From Prevotella communis (GTDB lineage: Bacteria; Bacteroidota; Bacteroidia; Bacteroidales; Bacteroidaceae), in the NCBI RefSeq assembly GCF_022024115.1, contig NZ_CP091792.1, forward strand, positions 3,038,001 through 3,102,000: 64,000 nucleotides of DNA, written 5' to 3'. The notes beneath the pieces were generated by a model, which was given only the letters and a program-made list of their open reading frames with translations, did not search any database and was not told the DNA's origin. The position numbers were made by a program, and so were the translations under genes. Positions 1 to 9,700 of this stretch are shown here, piece by piece (position 1 is the stretch's first letter; each line of letters starts with the position of its first letter).

Positions 1-2826
1 AGTGCAAGCAGTTCTAAGACCTTCACCTTCAACTGGACACCTCAGGTAGAAAGTACGACTAAATATGAGGGTTCAAAGATTGTATTTGAGTTCACCGACG
101 GTACGAAGTACGAGACAGAAGGTTTCGATCTCACTGTGACCAACGAGCCCATCTTCCACTTCGTCAACAGCATTCCTTCAAGCAAGTGGTATGAGCCTAC
201 TGACTACACCACTCCTGTGGCATTTGGCAAGACAAACACTGCCGACAAGAAGACCTTCTACGTGTACAACTGGGGTTCTGCTCCTCTGACCGTGAAGAGC
301 ATCGTTGCTCCTGATGGCTTCACTGCTACTCCCGCTGGCGAATTCACAGTTGCTGCCTTCGATGAGACCAATATCAGCGCTGCTGCACAGGCTGTAGAGA
401 TTACTTTCTCTACTACCCACGCTGCCACCTATAATGGCGACATGGTTATCACCTATCTGGATGGTACAGGTACTGAAAAGACCTTCACTTTGGCTCTGAG
501 CGGAACCAAGCTCGATCCTACGAAGTTCTATGCAAACTTTGGCACGGAGAGCGACCAGTGGCCTGCAGGTTCTGTATATCAGAAGAATATCAGCAAGACC
601 AACGGTGGCACCTATAATGCTCCCAACTATTACATCACTTCAAGCAACACTACCGACAACATCTTCATTACGCCGAAATTGACGGCTGCTATTGATGACA
701 CGTTGAAATTTGATGCGAAGCTTTACAGTACTTCTTGGTCAGAAGGCAAGGTTACAGTCTTTGCTGCTGCTACCCGTGAAGAGGTACTGAACGCAGAGGA
801 GGGAACAACCCGTGTCATGCTGTTCAGCGTTAGCGGAGAAGATACAGAGAGGCCGATGACAACCGACTTCCAGACCTTCCAGGCACCCATTCACGTGGCT
901 GGCGACTACTTCATAGGTATCGAGATTAGTGGACGTGCTTACGTAGACGAAATCTACGGTCTGACTCCCGCTGCCGTTGCTCACGACCTGAAGATTGCTT
1001 CTAGCTACATTCCTACTGAGGCTATGCAGAATATTCCTTCGGCAGCTACCGTAAACATTCTGAACCTCGGTCTGGCAGCAGAAGAAGCTGACAGCTACAC
1101 CGTAACAGCATTCATCGATGGAAAGGCAACTTCTACTGGTACTGCTGTTGCACTGCCTACCACAAATAAGCTCAGTGACGCTGGCACACAACTGACAGTA
1201 GGTATCCAGTCTCCAAAGGTTGGTACGTTCCCCGTATACATTGAGGTAAAAGCTGGCGACTATAGCATTGCCACAGAACCCGTCAATGTAGTGTTTACCG
1301 CAGAAGTTGCAAAGAGCGAGCTGACCGCTACTGCAGATGGTACAAGCTCTAACTCACCACTCAACCTGAGTTACTATAACAGTGAGTCAGTTTCTCTCTA
1401 CACAGCTGATGTACTTGCAAATTCTTACGGTCTGACAAGCGGTGCCAAGATTAAGTCTATCACCTTCAAAGGCTATAAGACTACTGCACAAACCAAGTCA
1501 ACATTTAACTTATGGTATGAGTGGAGTGATGATGCCGAACAGGCTAAACCAGCCGACGGTCTCTATCCTACGGAAGGTCTTACACAACTCATCGCTGACC
1601 AGGAAAAGACCTGGCCTGAAGCAGGAAGTGCTACAGAATTGGCAGACTTCATCACACTGACATTTGCAGAGCCTATTGTTTACGAAGCAGGTAAAGCACT
1701 GCGTATCGTGATGCGCTCTAATTCTGACGACTGGAAAGCTGCAAACTTTGAGAAGAGTACTTCTGCAACAAGTGGCCTGACCTATTATCACTACAATGAC
1801 AACAAGAGCACATTCGAGTCTAACAGTTGGACAAACACTGTTCTCCCAGTACTGCATATTGGTCTGGCTGTAGAGCCTGCCACCATCTCTGGTACTGTTA
1901 AGAACAGCGAGGGTGCTGCTATTGAGAACGCTACCGTGACACTGGTTAGCACCGATGGCGAGGGTGTACAGTATGAAGGCAAGACCGACGCTGAGGGTGC
2001 TTACAGTTTCAACGTGATTCAGACTAGTCGCACCTACAATGCTACTGTTGTGGCTTCTGAGGACTACAAGACCGCTACTGCAGAAATCTCATTTGCAGAG
2101 GGCAGCGTCATAAAGGACTTCGTCCTGGCTGACACTAATCCTCTTGGTGATGCGAACCTCGACGGTGAGGTAACTACCTCTGACGCCGTGGCAGCCGTGA
2201 CCTTCGCTCTTGAGAAGGAAGTTCCCTCTGAGAAGGCTCTGAAGGTGGCCGACGTAAACAAGTCTGGCAATATCACCGTGAGCGACGCCGTTGGTATCGT
2301 GAACATTGCACTGAATGCTGAGACTCCTGCTCCTGCACGTGGCGAGATGGAGGCCGTGAACTTCCTGACGAAGAACGGCACCAGCCTCAACCTGATCAAC
2401 AGCACTGAATTCGTTGGCTTCCAGATGGATGTCACACTGGTCGAGGGTGCTATGCTGAACAGCGTATCACTGAACAACCGTGCTGCCAGCCTGCAGGTTG
2501 TCTACAACCGCATCGCGAAGAACACCTACCGCATCATCGCCTTCTCTACCGGCAATGCCGCTATCGAGGGTAATGAGGGTGAGCTCATCTCACTCAACAT
2601 CACTGGCAACGACAACATCGCCATCAGTAACATTGAGTTTGCCGATGCTGTCGCTAACGCCTATGCACTGAGTCTGACAGAGACCACTGGCATCAACGGC
2701 ATCTATGCCGGTGCTGCTAACGTGGAGAGCTATACCGTAGGTGGTGTGAAGAACGACAAGGTGCGCAATGGCATGAACATCGTTCGTACTGCCGATGGTA
2801 AGGTGAAGAAAGTATTAGTAAAGTAA
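1..2826 (+). CDS. Secreted multidomain protein with dockerin and cohesin-like modules (5' partial)
   Basis: The reading frame is open from base 1, so the gene begins before the window; 941 residues are visible and the signal peptide is missing. In order (fragment numbering) it has Ig-like/choice-of-anchor beta domains, a carboxypeptidase-regulatory-like module at about 627-710 (starting ISGTVKNSEGAAIENATV), then a dockerin-like pair of calcium loops at about 717-772 (DANLDGEVTTSD and DVNKSGNITVSD, both followed by hydrophobic helices). A cohesin-like beta-sandwich follows at about 787-900 (STEFVGFQMDVTL), then a short basic tail ending KVKKVLVK that resembles a T9SS sorting tail. Position 5 of the second calcium loop is Ser, not Asp. 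The next gene starts 25 bases downstream, so the two are probably co-transcribed. The role is inferred to be surface protein assembly or glycan/protein binding; no catalytic domain is visible. Confidence 0.8.
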   Translation, partial: SASSSKTFTFNWTPQVESTTKYEGSKIVFEFTDGTKYETEGFDLTVTNEPIFHFVNSIPSSKWYEPTDYTTPVAFGKTNTADKKTFYVYNWGSAPLTVKSIVAPDGFTATPAGEFTVAAFDETNISAAAQAVEITFSTTHAATYNGDMVITYLDGTGTEKTFTLALSGTKLDPTKFYANFGTESDQWPAGSVYQKNISKTNGGTYNAPNYYITSSNTTDNIFITPKLTAAIDDTLKFDAKLYSTSWSEGKVTVFAAATREEVLNAEEGTTRVMLFSVSGEDTERPMTTDFQTFQAPIHVAGDYFIGIEISGRAYVDEIYGLTPAAVAHDLKIASSYIPTEAMQNIPSAATVNILNLGLAAEEADSYTVTAFIDGKATSTGTAVALPTTNKLSDAGTQLTVGIQSPKVGTFPVYIEVKAGDYSIATEPVNVVFTAEVAKSELTATADGTSSNSPLNLSYYNSESVSLYTADVLANSYGLTSGAKIKSITFKGYKTTAQTKSTFNLWYEWSDDAEQAKPADGLYPTEGLTQLIADQEKTWPEAGSATELADFITLTFAEPIVYEAGKALRIVMRSNSDDWKAANFEKSTSATSGLTYYHYNDNKSTFESNSWTNTVLPVLHIGLAVEPATISGTVKNSEGAAIENATVTLVSTDGEGVQYEGKTDAEGAYSFNVIQTSRTYNATVVASEDYKTATAEISFAEGSVIKDFVLADTNPLGDANLDGEVTTSDAVAAVTFALEKEVPSEKALKVADVNKSGNITVSDAVGIVNIALNAETPAPARGEMEAVNFLTKNGTSLNLINSTEFVGFQMDVTLVEGAMLNSVSLNNRAASLQVVYNRIAKNTYRIIAFSTGNAAIEGNEGELISLNITGNDNIAISNIEFADAVANAYALSLTETTGINGIYAGAANVESYTVGGVKNDKVRNGMNIVRTADGKVKKVLVK

Positions 2827-2851
2827 ACAAACAATAAAAACAAAAACCAAG

Positions 2852-5800
2852 ATGAACAAAAACACGATTTCCAAATGGTTCTCGATGTTCGTGCTCATGA
2901 TGGCCGGTATTACGGGAGCGACTGCACAGTCGCTCACCGTTGCCGACGCCACATTGGTACCGGGCAAGACAAAGGTTGTTTCTATTAGCCTGGATGCAGC
3001 CGAAGGACAAACCATCTATGGTATTCAAACGGATATTACTCTGAGTAAGGGTCTTAAGATTAACGCTGCCACTGCAGCCAACACAGCCATTCACTTCAAC
3101 CAGAACAAGTTGGAAAGCGGTGCTACCCGCGTAGCCCTGCTGTCACTGGGTGGTGAGGCCATCCCTGCTGGTGAGGCTATCAAACTGACCATCGAGGCCG
3201 ATGCCTCATTCAAGAATGGTAGCATAGACCTGGCCAACACCAAGTTGACCACCACCGCTACTGGTACAGAAATCAACGTTGACGCCACCAGCGCCATCAT
3301 CGACACCTACGACTGTCTCCCCTATCAGAAATATATCATCGGCAACTATACCTCAGAGAAATTCCTCGGTGCCGGCAACGGCTGGGGCACACAAGCCTCA
3401 CTCGTGGCCCATCCTGAGTACGTAAAACTGGACTACAACGAAGCCGACGGCACCTATAAGTTGGAGTCACAGGTAAGCAATGGTGGCAATAAGTATTATT
3501 TCAATGGTGACTACATGGACAGCAATGCCCCTGTATCGCTGACACTCAAGAAGATTGAGGAGCCCCTTGGCTATCAGGACGAGGAAGAGACAAAGCCCAT
3601 CTTTGGCTATACCATCTCTGATGGCGACAACTATTATGGTTGGGACGGCACCTCTACCGTACTGGGCAAGAACCTGTCGGCTACCGACGAGAATGCCATC
3701 TGGCTTATCATGCCACTGGACGAGGCAAAAGCCGGTCTGGTAAACGCCACGCTCGAAGAGCCGCTCGACGCCACCATGCTGATTGAAGACCATGACTTTG
3801 GTCGTAACAACCGCTATCAGGACAAATGGACAATGGTTGCAAGCAACCAGAATCTCTCTGGCGGTGAGGACAAGAATGGCACTATTGGTAACAACTGTGC
3901 TGAGTCATGGCACTCAACATTCACCCTGAGTCAGACACTGGCCGACGCTCCCGCTGGTATCTATGCACTGACAGCACAGGGATTCTACGGTCAGGACGGC
4001 AGTGACAATGAGCACCTACCCGTATTCTATGCCAACGACGCTACTCAGACATTCCCATTGAAGACTGGCTCTGAAGCCTCTATGACAGCTGCAAGTCAGT
4101 CTTTCTCTGCAGGCAAATACACTATCGAGCCCCTGGTCTTCGAGTTGAAAGAAGGCGAGACACTGACTATCGGTGCCAAGCTCGAGGGCAACACCAGCCT
4201 GTGGTGTATCTGGGATAACTTCACCCTGACCTACTATGGTAAGAATACCACCATCGAGGATGTGAAGGCGGAGTCTCTTCGCAAGCAAGTAGACGAATTG
4301 CGCGAGAAGGCAACCGCATTATATGATGAGGTAGAAGTAGAAAGCATCAAGGCTGTACTAGATAATGCTATCAACTCAACAGAATCTGTATCGGGTGCCG
4401 AGGCTATCAACAATGCCATCGCTACCCTGAAGACTGCCATCGAGAAGGGTGAGGCCTCTCTCGAAGCCAAGGCTAAGCTGGCCAAGATGAAGGAACTCAT
4501 CGACGCTACCAATGTTTATACTGCCGAGGCCAAGAATGAATACTACGACCAGTGGGAAGTGAAGTATCTCGACGGAACGATTACTAAGGCAGAAGCCAAT
4601 GCGCTGCAGGATCCATTCCTCGTAACAGGATGGCGCGCCAATGTTAACGTTGACGACCTGCTGATGAGCGTATGGGATGAAGAGCCCATGAACTGGGACA
4701 GTTATCACGTGAACACATGGAGTACTGAAGGTGAGAATGACGGCTCTGAATTCAAGGTTCCTTTCATTGAATATTGGACAGGCGATGGTGACTCTCTGGC
4801 TGTCAAGACTCTTACCGCAACTATAAATGGCGTTGAGCCTGGTATATATGACGTCACAGCTTGGGTACGTATTCGCAGAAAGAATACTGATTCTGCCATC
4901 AAGACTCCTTACGGTATCACCATGCAGGCAAACGATGATATGGCTACTACTGTTTGCGATGGAACACAGGTTGGCACCTCACAGTTCTACTTGAAGGAAG
5001 TGACAACAACTGGTACTGTTGCTGAGGACGGTGTACTGAAAATCAAGTTCAACGTAGCTGCCGATAACAACATCTCTTGGCTGAGCTTCAAGAACGTGAA
5101 CTATGCTTTACACATCAATCCTGATAAGGAAGAGCTCGCAGCTCCTCAAGGATGGTATAGTCTGATTTCGAATGGTAACCTTGCCTCTGAGGATGTAACG
5201 AGCTTCCTAACGAGAACTGTCCAAGCTACAGAATTCGTTGGAGCCAATATCGTTCCCGGTGCAGGTGAAGACCAAAGCCGAGGTATCGTTGTAAAGACAA
5301 ACGAGTCAAATCTTTCATTTGATACTCAGTTCTACATTAACTTTAGCGAAGCACTGCCAAAGGGAACAAAGTTGCATGTTGAGTTCGACTATAAAGCCAA
5401 AGTCGAAGGCTCTGTAGTGATGTTCTCTTTCTGTGGCGACCCACTTGAACCTGCAGACCTCCATAAAGGCTATCTTATTGAAGTCAGCAAGGGATGGAAC
5501 AAATTCTCACAGGACATTACCGTTGAATATAAGAATCTCAAGAGTCTGGGTATCTTCCTCAATTGTATTAATGAGGCAAACACCTATTACTTCGATAACT
5601 TCGGTGTATGGGCCAAGAAGCCTGTCAAGCCCGCTAATCCAATATTTACCCCTGCTGGTGGAGAATACTCTAAAGCAAAGAAGGTAACTATTGCCTGCGA
5701 GACTGAGGGCGCTTCTATCTACTACACACTCGATGGTACGATTCCAACGGCAAAAAGCACGCTCTACACTGAGCCTATTGCTATTAGCGAAACAACAACT

Positions 5801-6400
5801 GTGAAAGCTATCGCAGTTCTGGAGGACCAAGAGAGCAGAGTTGTTGAAGCAACCTACACCATCACACCTCTTGACGACAGCTTTGTAGAAATTGCTCAGA
5901 GTCAGAGCTCTGATATCCAGGACGGTGCTAGTCGTGCAACAGTTGTAGAAGGCGAAGGGTTTACCCAGTACACCACAGACGGTAATGTTTGCGTTATCTT
6001 CAAGATGTATGATGTAAATGTGAAGAATTGCGACTACGTGGTTGTGAAGTTCGCTGAGCCTGTACCTGCAGGTATCAAAATTGCATTCTGGGCTCAGAAC
6101 GGAACAGACAATGTTGAAGTTCCCGCAGGTGCAACAGAATACAAGTATGTATTTGCGGAGGACGCCAAGTGCGCTATCGCTAACGACATTCTGCCACAGA
6201 TTACCTTGCTGACACTCTGGAATCCACAGACTGTCAAGGTTGAGGGCGTTTACAAGCATCAGCTTCCCGTTGCTGACGCTATCAGCAACATCACTACCGA
6301 TGCTCAGAAGACTGCCATATTCAACCTGAATGGTCAGAAGGTGAACAAGGCTCAGAAGGGTCTCTTCATCATCAATGGCAAGAAAGTGCTTGTAAAATAA
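2852..6400 (+). CDS. Large secreted protein: cohesin-like domain, binding modules, chitobiase-C-like domain, T9SS-type tail
   Basis: This is a 1182-residue exported protein with a clear signal peptide (about 1-26, ending GATAQ). A cohesin-like beta-sandwich fills about 27-150. It is followed by module A (about 160-460, GAGNGWGTQASL to LWCIWDNF), a helical FIVAR-like linker (about 465-535), module B (about 536-749), a jelly-roll-like region (about 760-925), a chitobiase/FN3-associated domain (about 926-1003, IYYTLDGTIPT), module C (about 1009-1140) and the tail NLNGQKVNKAQKGLFIINGK. Modules A and C recur in the gene at 13088 and module B recurs at 6780 and 13088. The tail indicates export by the type IX system and probable surface attachment. 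No enzyme motif is seen, so a binding or adhesive role is inferred. It lies 25 bases after the dockerin gene and ends at a strong hairpin terminator. Confidence 0.85.
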   Translation: MNKNTISKWFSMFVLMMAGITGATAQSLTVADATLVPGKTKVVSISLDAAEGQTIYGIQTDITLSKGLKINAATAANTAIHFNQNKLESGATRVALLSLGGEAIPAGEAIKLTIEADASFKNGSIDLANTKLTTTATGTEINVDATSAIIDTYDCLPYQKYIIGNYTSEKFLGAGNGWGTQASLVAHPEYVKLDYNEADGTYKLESQVSNGGNKYYFNGDYMDSNAPVSLTLKKIEEPLGYQDEEETKPIFGYTISDGDNYYGWDGTSTVLGKNLSATDENAIWLIMPLDEAKAGLVNATLEEPLDATMLIEDHDFGRNNRYQDKWTMVASNQNLSGGEDKNGTIGNNCAESWHSTFTLSQTLADAPAGIYALTAQGFYGQDGSDNEHLPVFYANDATQTFPLKTGSEASMTAASQSFSAGKYTIEPLVFELKEGETLTIGAKLEGNTSLWCIWDNFTLTYYGKNTTIEDVKAESLRKQVDELREKATALYDEVEVESIKAVLDNAINSTESVSGAEAINNAIATLKTAIEKGEASLEAKAKLAKMKELIDATNVYTAEAKNEYYDQWEVKYLDGTITKAEANALQDPFLVTGWRANVNVDDLLMSVWDEEPMNWDSYHVNTWSTEGENDGSEFKVPFIEYWTGDGDSLAVKTLTATINGVEPGIYDVTAWVRIRRKNTDSAIKTPYGITMQANDDMATTVCDGTQVGTSQFYLKEVTTTGTVAEDGVLKIKFNVAADNNISWLSFKNVNYALHINPDKEELAAPQGWYSLISNGNLASEDVTSFLTRTVQATEFVGANIVPGAGEDQSRGIVVKTNESNLSFDTQFYINFSEALPKGTKLHVEFDYKAKVEGSVVMFSFCGDPLEPADLHKGYLIEVSKGWNKFSQDITVEYKNLKSLGIFLNCINEANTYYFDNFGVWAKKPVKPANPIFTPAGGEYSKAKKVTIACETEGASIYYTLDGTIPTAKSTLYTEPIAISETTTVKAIAVLEDQESRVVEATYTITPLDDSFVEIAQSQSSDIQDGASRATVVEGEGFTQYTTDGNVCVIFKMYDVNVKNCDYVVVKFAEPVPAGIKIAFWAQNGTDNVEVPAGATEYKYVFAEDAKCAIANDILPQITLLTLWNPQTVKVEGVYKHQLPVADAISNITTDAQKTAIFNLNGQKVNKAQKGLFIINGKKVLVK
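3330..4232 (+). repeat. Module A, copy 1
   Basis: About 300 codons encoding a beta-rich unit bounded by NYTSEKFLGAGNGWGTQ and LWCIWDNFTLTYYG. A close relative lies at 15214-16105. Runs such as LESQVSNG, KYYFNG/KYFFNG and MDSNAPV are shared in the same order. The family is not recognised. Confidence 0.75.
4461..5100 (+). repeat. Module B, copy 1
   Basis: This encodes a helix (AKLAKMKELIDATNVYTAEA) and then a beta-sandwich with NTWSxEGxNDGS, FxEYW, YDVTAWVR, GITMQAND and ISWLSFKNV. Long DNA stretches are identical or nearly so to 16331-16968, including the DNA for ALQDPFLVTGW. The layout suggests a carbohydrate-binding-like fold, but this is an inference. Confidence 0.8.
5875..6275 (+). repeat. 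Module C, copy 1
   Basis: About 130 codons near the C terminus, with VIFKMYDVNVKNCDY, PAGIKIAFW, EYKYVFAED and VEGVYKHQ. It matches the same blocks in the same order at 17229-17630. Function unknown. Confidence 0.7.
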
Positions 6401-6430
6401 GGCCTTCCCCCTCCCCTGAGGGGAACAAAA

Positions 6431-6475
6431 AACAGCCCTCACCGCAATGACGCGGTGGGGGCTGTTTCTTTTTCT
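6431..6475 (+). terminator. Rho-independent terminator after the first giant gene
   Basis: CAGCCCTCACCGC pairs with GCGGTGGGGGCTG (13 pairs, one U-G) around a 6-base loop, and a T-rich run follows. A near-identical hairpin ends the next two giant genes. Confidence 0.85.
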
Positions 6476-6522
6476 TCTTGTCGCGCGGACACCACAGATG
6501 GCACTGATTTTTTCTTCTTTTT

Positions 6523-6554
6523 CTTGGATTATTCATTTTTTCTATTTATTTTTG
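6523..6554 (+). promoter_or_regulatory. Bacteroidetes promoter for the 2009-aa gene
   Basis: CTTG at 6523-6526, a 20-base gap, then TATTTTTG at 6547-6554, matching the TTTG-N20-TAnnTTTG pattern. Transcription from here would give a leader of about 220 bases before the ATG at 6780. Confidence 0.6.
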
Positions 6555-6779
6555 CAGCCGATTATGTGAACTAATTTACTTACTAACAATAACAACAACT
6601 AAAAACAATTAAACATTCCAAGAAGAAAACTTCCGGAAATAAGGTGCCCCCACTGGCCCTACCACTAAGAATGGAGGGTAATAATAGGTCCGCAGAAGGG
6701 CACAGAAGACCTACAAAACTAAAACTATAAGCGCTGACGGACCAGCAGGCGCATATTTCATTACTAACAAAAAACAATA
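6555..6779 (+). other. Long 5' leader with a possible 19-codon upstream ORF
   Basis: The 379-base gap between genes contains the terminator and promoter above plus this leader. It includes a short ORF (6671-6730, MEGNNRSAEGHRRPTKLKL) and a distant complementary pair, GGTCCG at 6687-6692 and CGGACC at 6738-6743. The stretch AACTAAAAACAATTAAA just downstream of the promoter is also found directly ahead of the gene at 13088. No known riboswitch was recognised. Confidence 0.4.
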
Positions 6780-9700
6780 ATGAAACGAAATTTACTAAGA
6801 ACGCTATTCCTAAGTATCATGATGATTTTGGGAGCAACAGGTGTTTGGGCTGATGAGATTACTGCCACGCTTGACCACACGGCTGGTGCTCAATGGGGCA
6901 GCAACACAGGTGCTTCAACTGTTGATGCAGAGAAAGAGCATTACAATAATGATGCTGCCACTGCATGGGCTGGTTGTGCCTACGCCAAGTTCTCGTACAC
7001 CATTCCAGAAGGTCACTCTATCACAAAAGCCCAACTAACGTATAGTGTTAATCAGGGGGGCAGGTCTGGTCGTGATGACATTATCTATTACATGAAGAAA
7101 GATTTTGACCTTGATTGGGCTACATTCGCAGGTCAAACGGGTCTTGATCTCCGTAATGCAAGCAACCGCGCAGACAAAGCTGTTGCTGCTGCTTCAACAG
7201 GAGGTACTGGCGACAGAATAAATCTGTCACAGGATGTAACAGATGCCGTAAAAGCCATCTTCAATGAAGGACAGAACTACATCATTTTCCAATGGACAGG
7301 AAACGCTGGCGGTGCAGACCTTTATGGTAAAGCTTCAGCAAACGCGCCAACACTGGTTATCACTACTGCCGATGTCAGCAGTGTAACATCCTATACAGTA
7401 AAGTTTACTGACGGAACCAACGAACTCAAGGATGCTGCCGTTTATACTAATGTGGCTATTGGCTCTGAACAGACTGCAAGTTCTGCCGACATAGCTTCTT
7501 TCGTCGTGGGTGATAAAAAATACATCTATGTATCTGGCAATTCAACAATTACAACCGTAGCAGATGCTGCTACAAATGTGATTACATTAGTATTCCGCGA
7601 GGCCGCAACTTATAACTATACGGTTAAGAGTAGTCTTGGTACAACTATTTTTGAAGGAACAGGATTCGAAAGTGACGCAATCACTTATTATTTCCCTCAA
7701 TACTTATTATCAGAGGGAGTATTATACAATACCCCAGCAAACAACAAGGAGTACCGAAACACTACAACTCTTGATGCAGACAACAAGGTCATTACAGTTA
7801 ATTATTCTGCTACCGAGACAAATGACATCGTATTCCTGAAAGAAGCAGAAGATATCGAGGGAGCAACAGCCTCTGCCGCAAGTAATGCCGATATCCGCTG
7901 TTCAATGGGTAAAGGTGCTTTCTTTGCTAACGATGCTGTTGTTACGACCCTCCAACCTGGCAAGTACAAGTTGACCGCTCAGGTTTGGGGTAACGCTACT
8001 ACTACCTTTGTTATCAAGGCTGGTGAAGCAACTGTATTGTCTATTGATACCAAAGGATACGTCTATTCTGAGACTTCAGAAGAATTTGAATTAACAAAAG
8101 CCACCGATATTACTATTCCTGCTGTTGGTAACGAGAACCGTGTTCTTGACCTTGTCTACATTCAGAAGACTGGCGACGTAGAGGTTGCTGATCCTAACGA
8201 CTATACCAGCTATATCGTAAATGCTGACCTTACTGGTGAGGGGGGCTTCGATGCTACAGGCACGAAGGGTATTAGTGGCGGTATTGTGAAGGTCGGAAAT
8301 GCTTCAGCATTCGACTTCAAGCAGACTATCGCGAACCTGCCCGCAGGTAAATATAAGGTAACTGCACAGGCTGCTTATCGCTTTGGTGCTGACGAGGCTG
8401 CAGAGGCTGCTGCTATTACTGCCGGTACTGACACTAAACTGGTTCAGCTTTATGCTACCGTAGGTGAGAAAACCGTAGCTACCAAAGTTCAAAACCGCTA
8501 TGACGGTGCTTCTGAGACTGACTACGCCAACGGCAGCGGTTCTGTAACCGTGAACGAGAAGTTCGTTCCCAACTCATCTGATGCTGTGAAGGCTTGGTTT
8601 GCTGCTGGCAAGTATGTAAACGAGGTTACCTTCAACCTGCCTGCTGATGGTGCTGTTACAATTGGAATCAACAGAACCGGCACACCAGAGTCTGACTACA
8701 CCGTTATTGGTCCTTGGACACTGACACGTCTCGGTGATGCAGAGGTTGAGCCAGAGCCTGCTATCGAGCCTGGAACCGATATGACAAGCAAGATTGTGAA
8801 CCCAAGCTTTGAGACAGGTGACTTGACTGGCTGGACAGTAACTAATAGTTCTGATACTGGCGTTAAGCCTAACAGCAATGCTACCTACACCGCCGAGGGA
8901 TGCGATGGTGACTATCTGTTCAACACATGGTGGAAAGGTAATCCCATCACTCAGACAATCGCAGGTCTGCCCAATGGTCTGTACGAGTTGAAGGTGCTTG
9001 TAACCAACGACGCTGGCGAAGGCAACAACGATAAGCCATGCATCTTCCTGATTGCCAATGGCGCCCACAGTGATGCCATTCCTACAACGACAAAGTCTAA
9101 GTTCGAAGAAGGAAGTCTGCAGTTCTATGTAATTGATGGTACAGCAACTATCGGCGTTGTCGGTGGCAATGGCGATGGTACATTCAACGCTGGTGGCTAC
9201 TATTGGTACAAGGCTGACAATTTCCGTCTGAAATACGTAGCAGCACTGCCTTCTGTTGACGATATCGAGATTCCTGAAGGCAAGATGAGTGTAGCAGCTG
9301 CCAATGCAATTACGACAGCTAAGGAAGCTGGTGATGTTATTGCACTGATGACTGCCGTAAAGAATGCCAAAGCATCTATTGAGGCTTACGCCCACATGAA
9401 GAAGGTGCTTGATGACATGACTGCTATAGCAGAGGCAACAAACGTCTATACTGCTGAGGCTAAGACTACATTCGATGCTGCCGTTGCCGCTGCACAGAAG
9501 GGATACGAAGAAGGTACGGTGAGCGATGCTGATGCTTCTGCATTCAACTATGGCTCTCGTCTTGAGGGAACCCTTCCCACCCTGCTGCTCTCTGCCTTTA
9601 CTTCTACTGTTGAGGGCACTCCGTATATCAACACATGGAGTGTTGAGGGAAACAACGACGGTTCAAACTTCTACACCCCATTCTTCGAGTATTGGGTAAG

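Noticed and set aside
136..2826. Start of the first gene at the GTG at 136
   Set aside because: The frame is open back to base 1 with continuous beta-domain sequence, so the gene is cut by the window edge.
5507..6442. Minus-strand open frame opposite the 1182-aa gene (311 codons)
   Set aside because: It runs through the terminator hairpin and has no signal or domain; the + strand gene has modules shared with paralogues.
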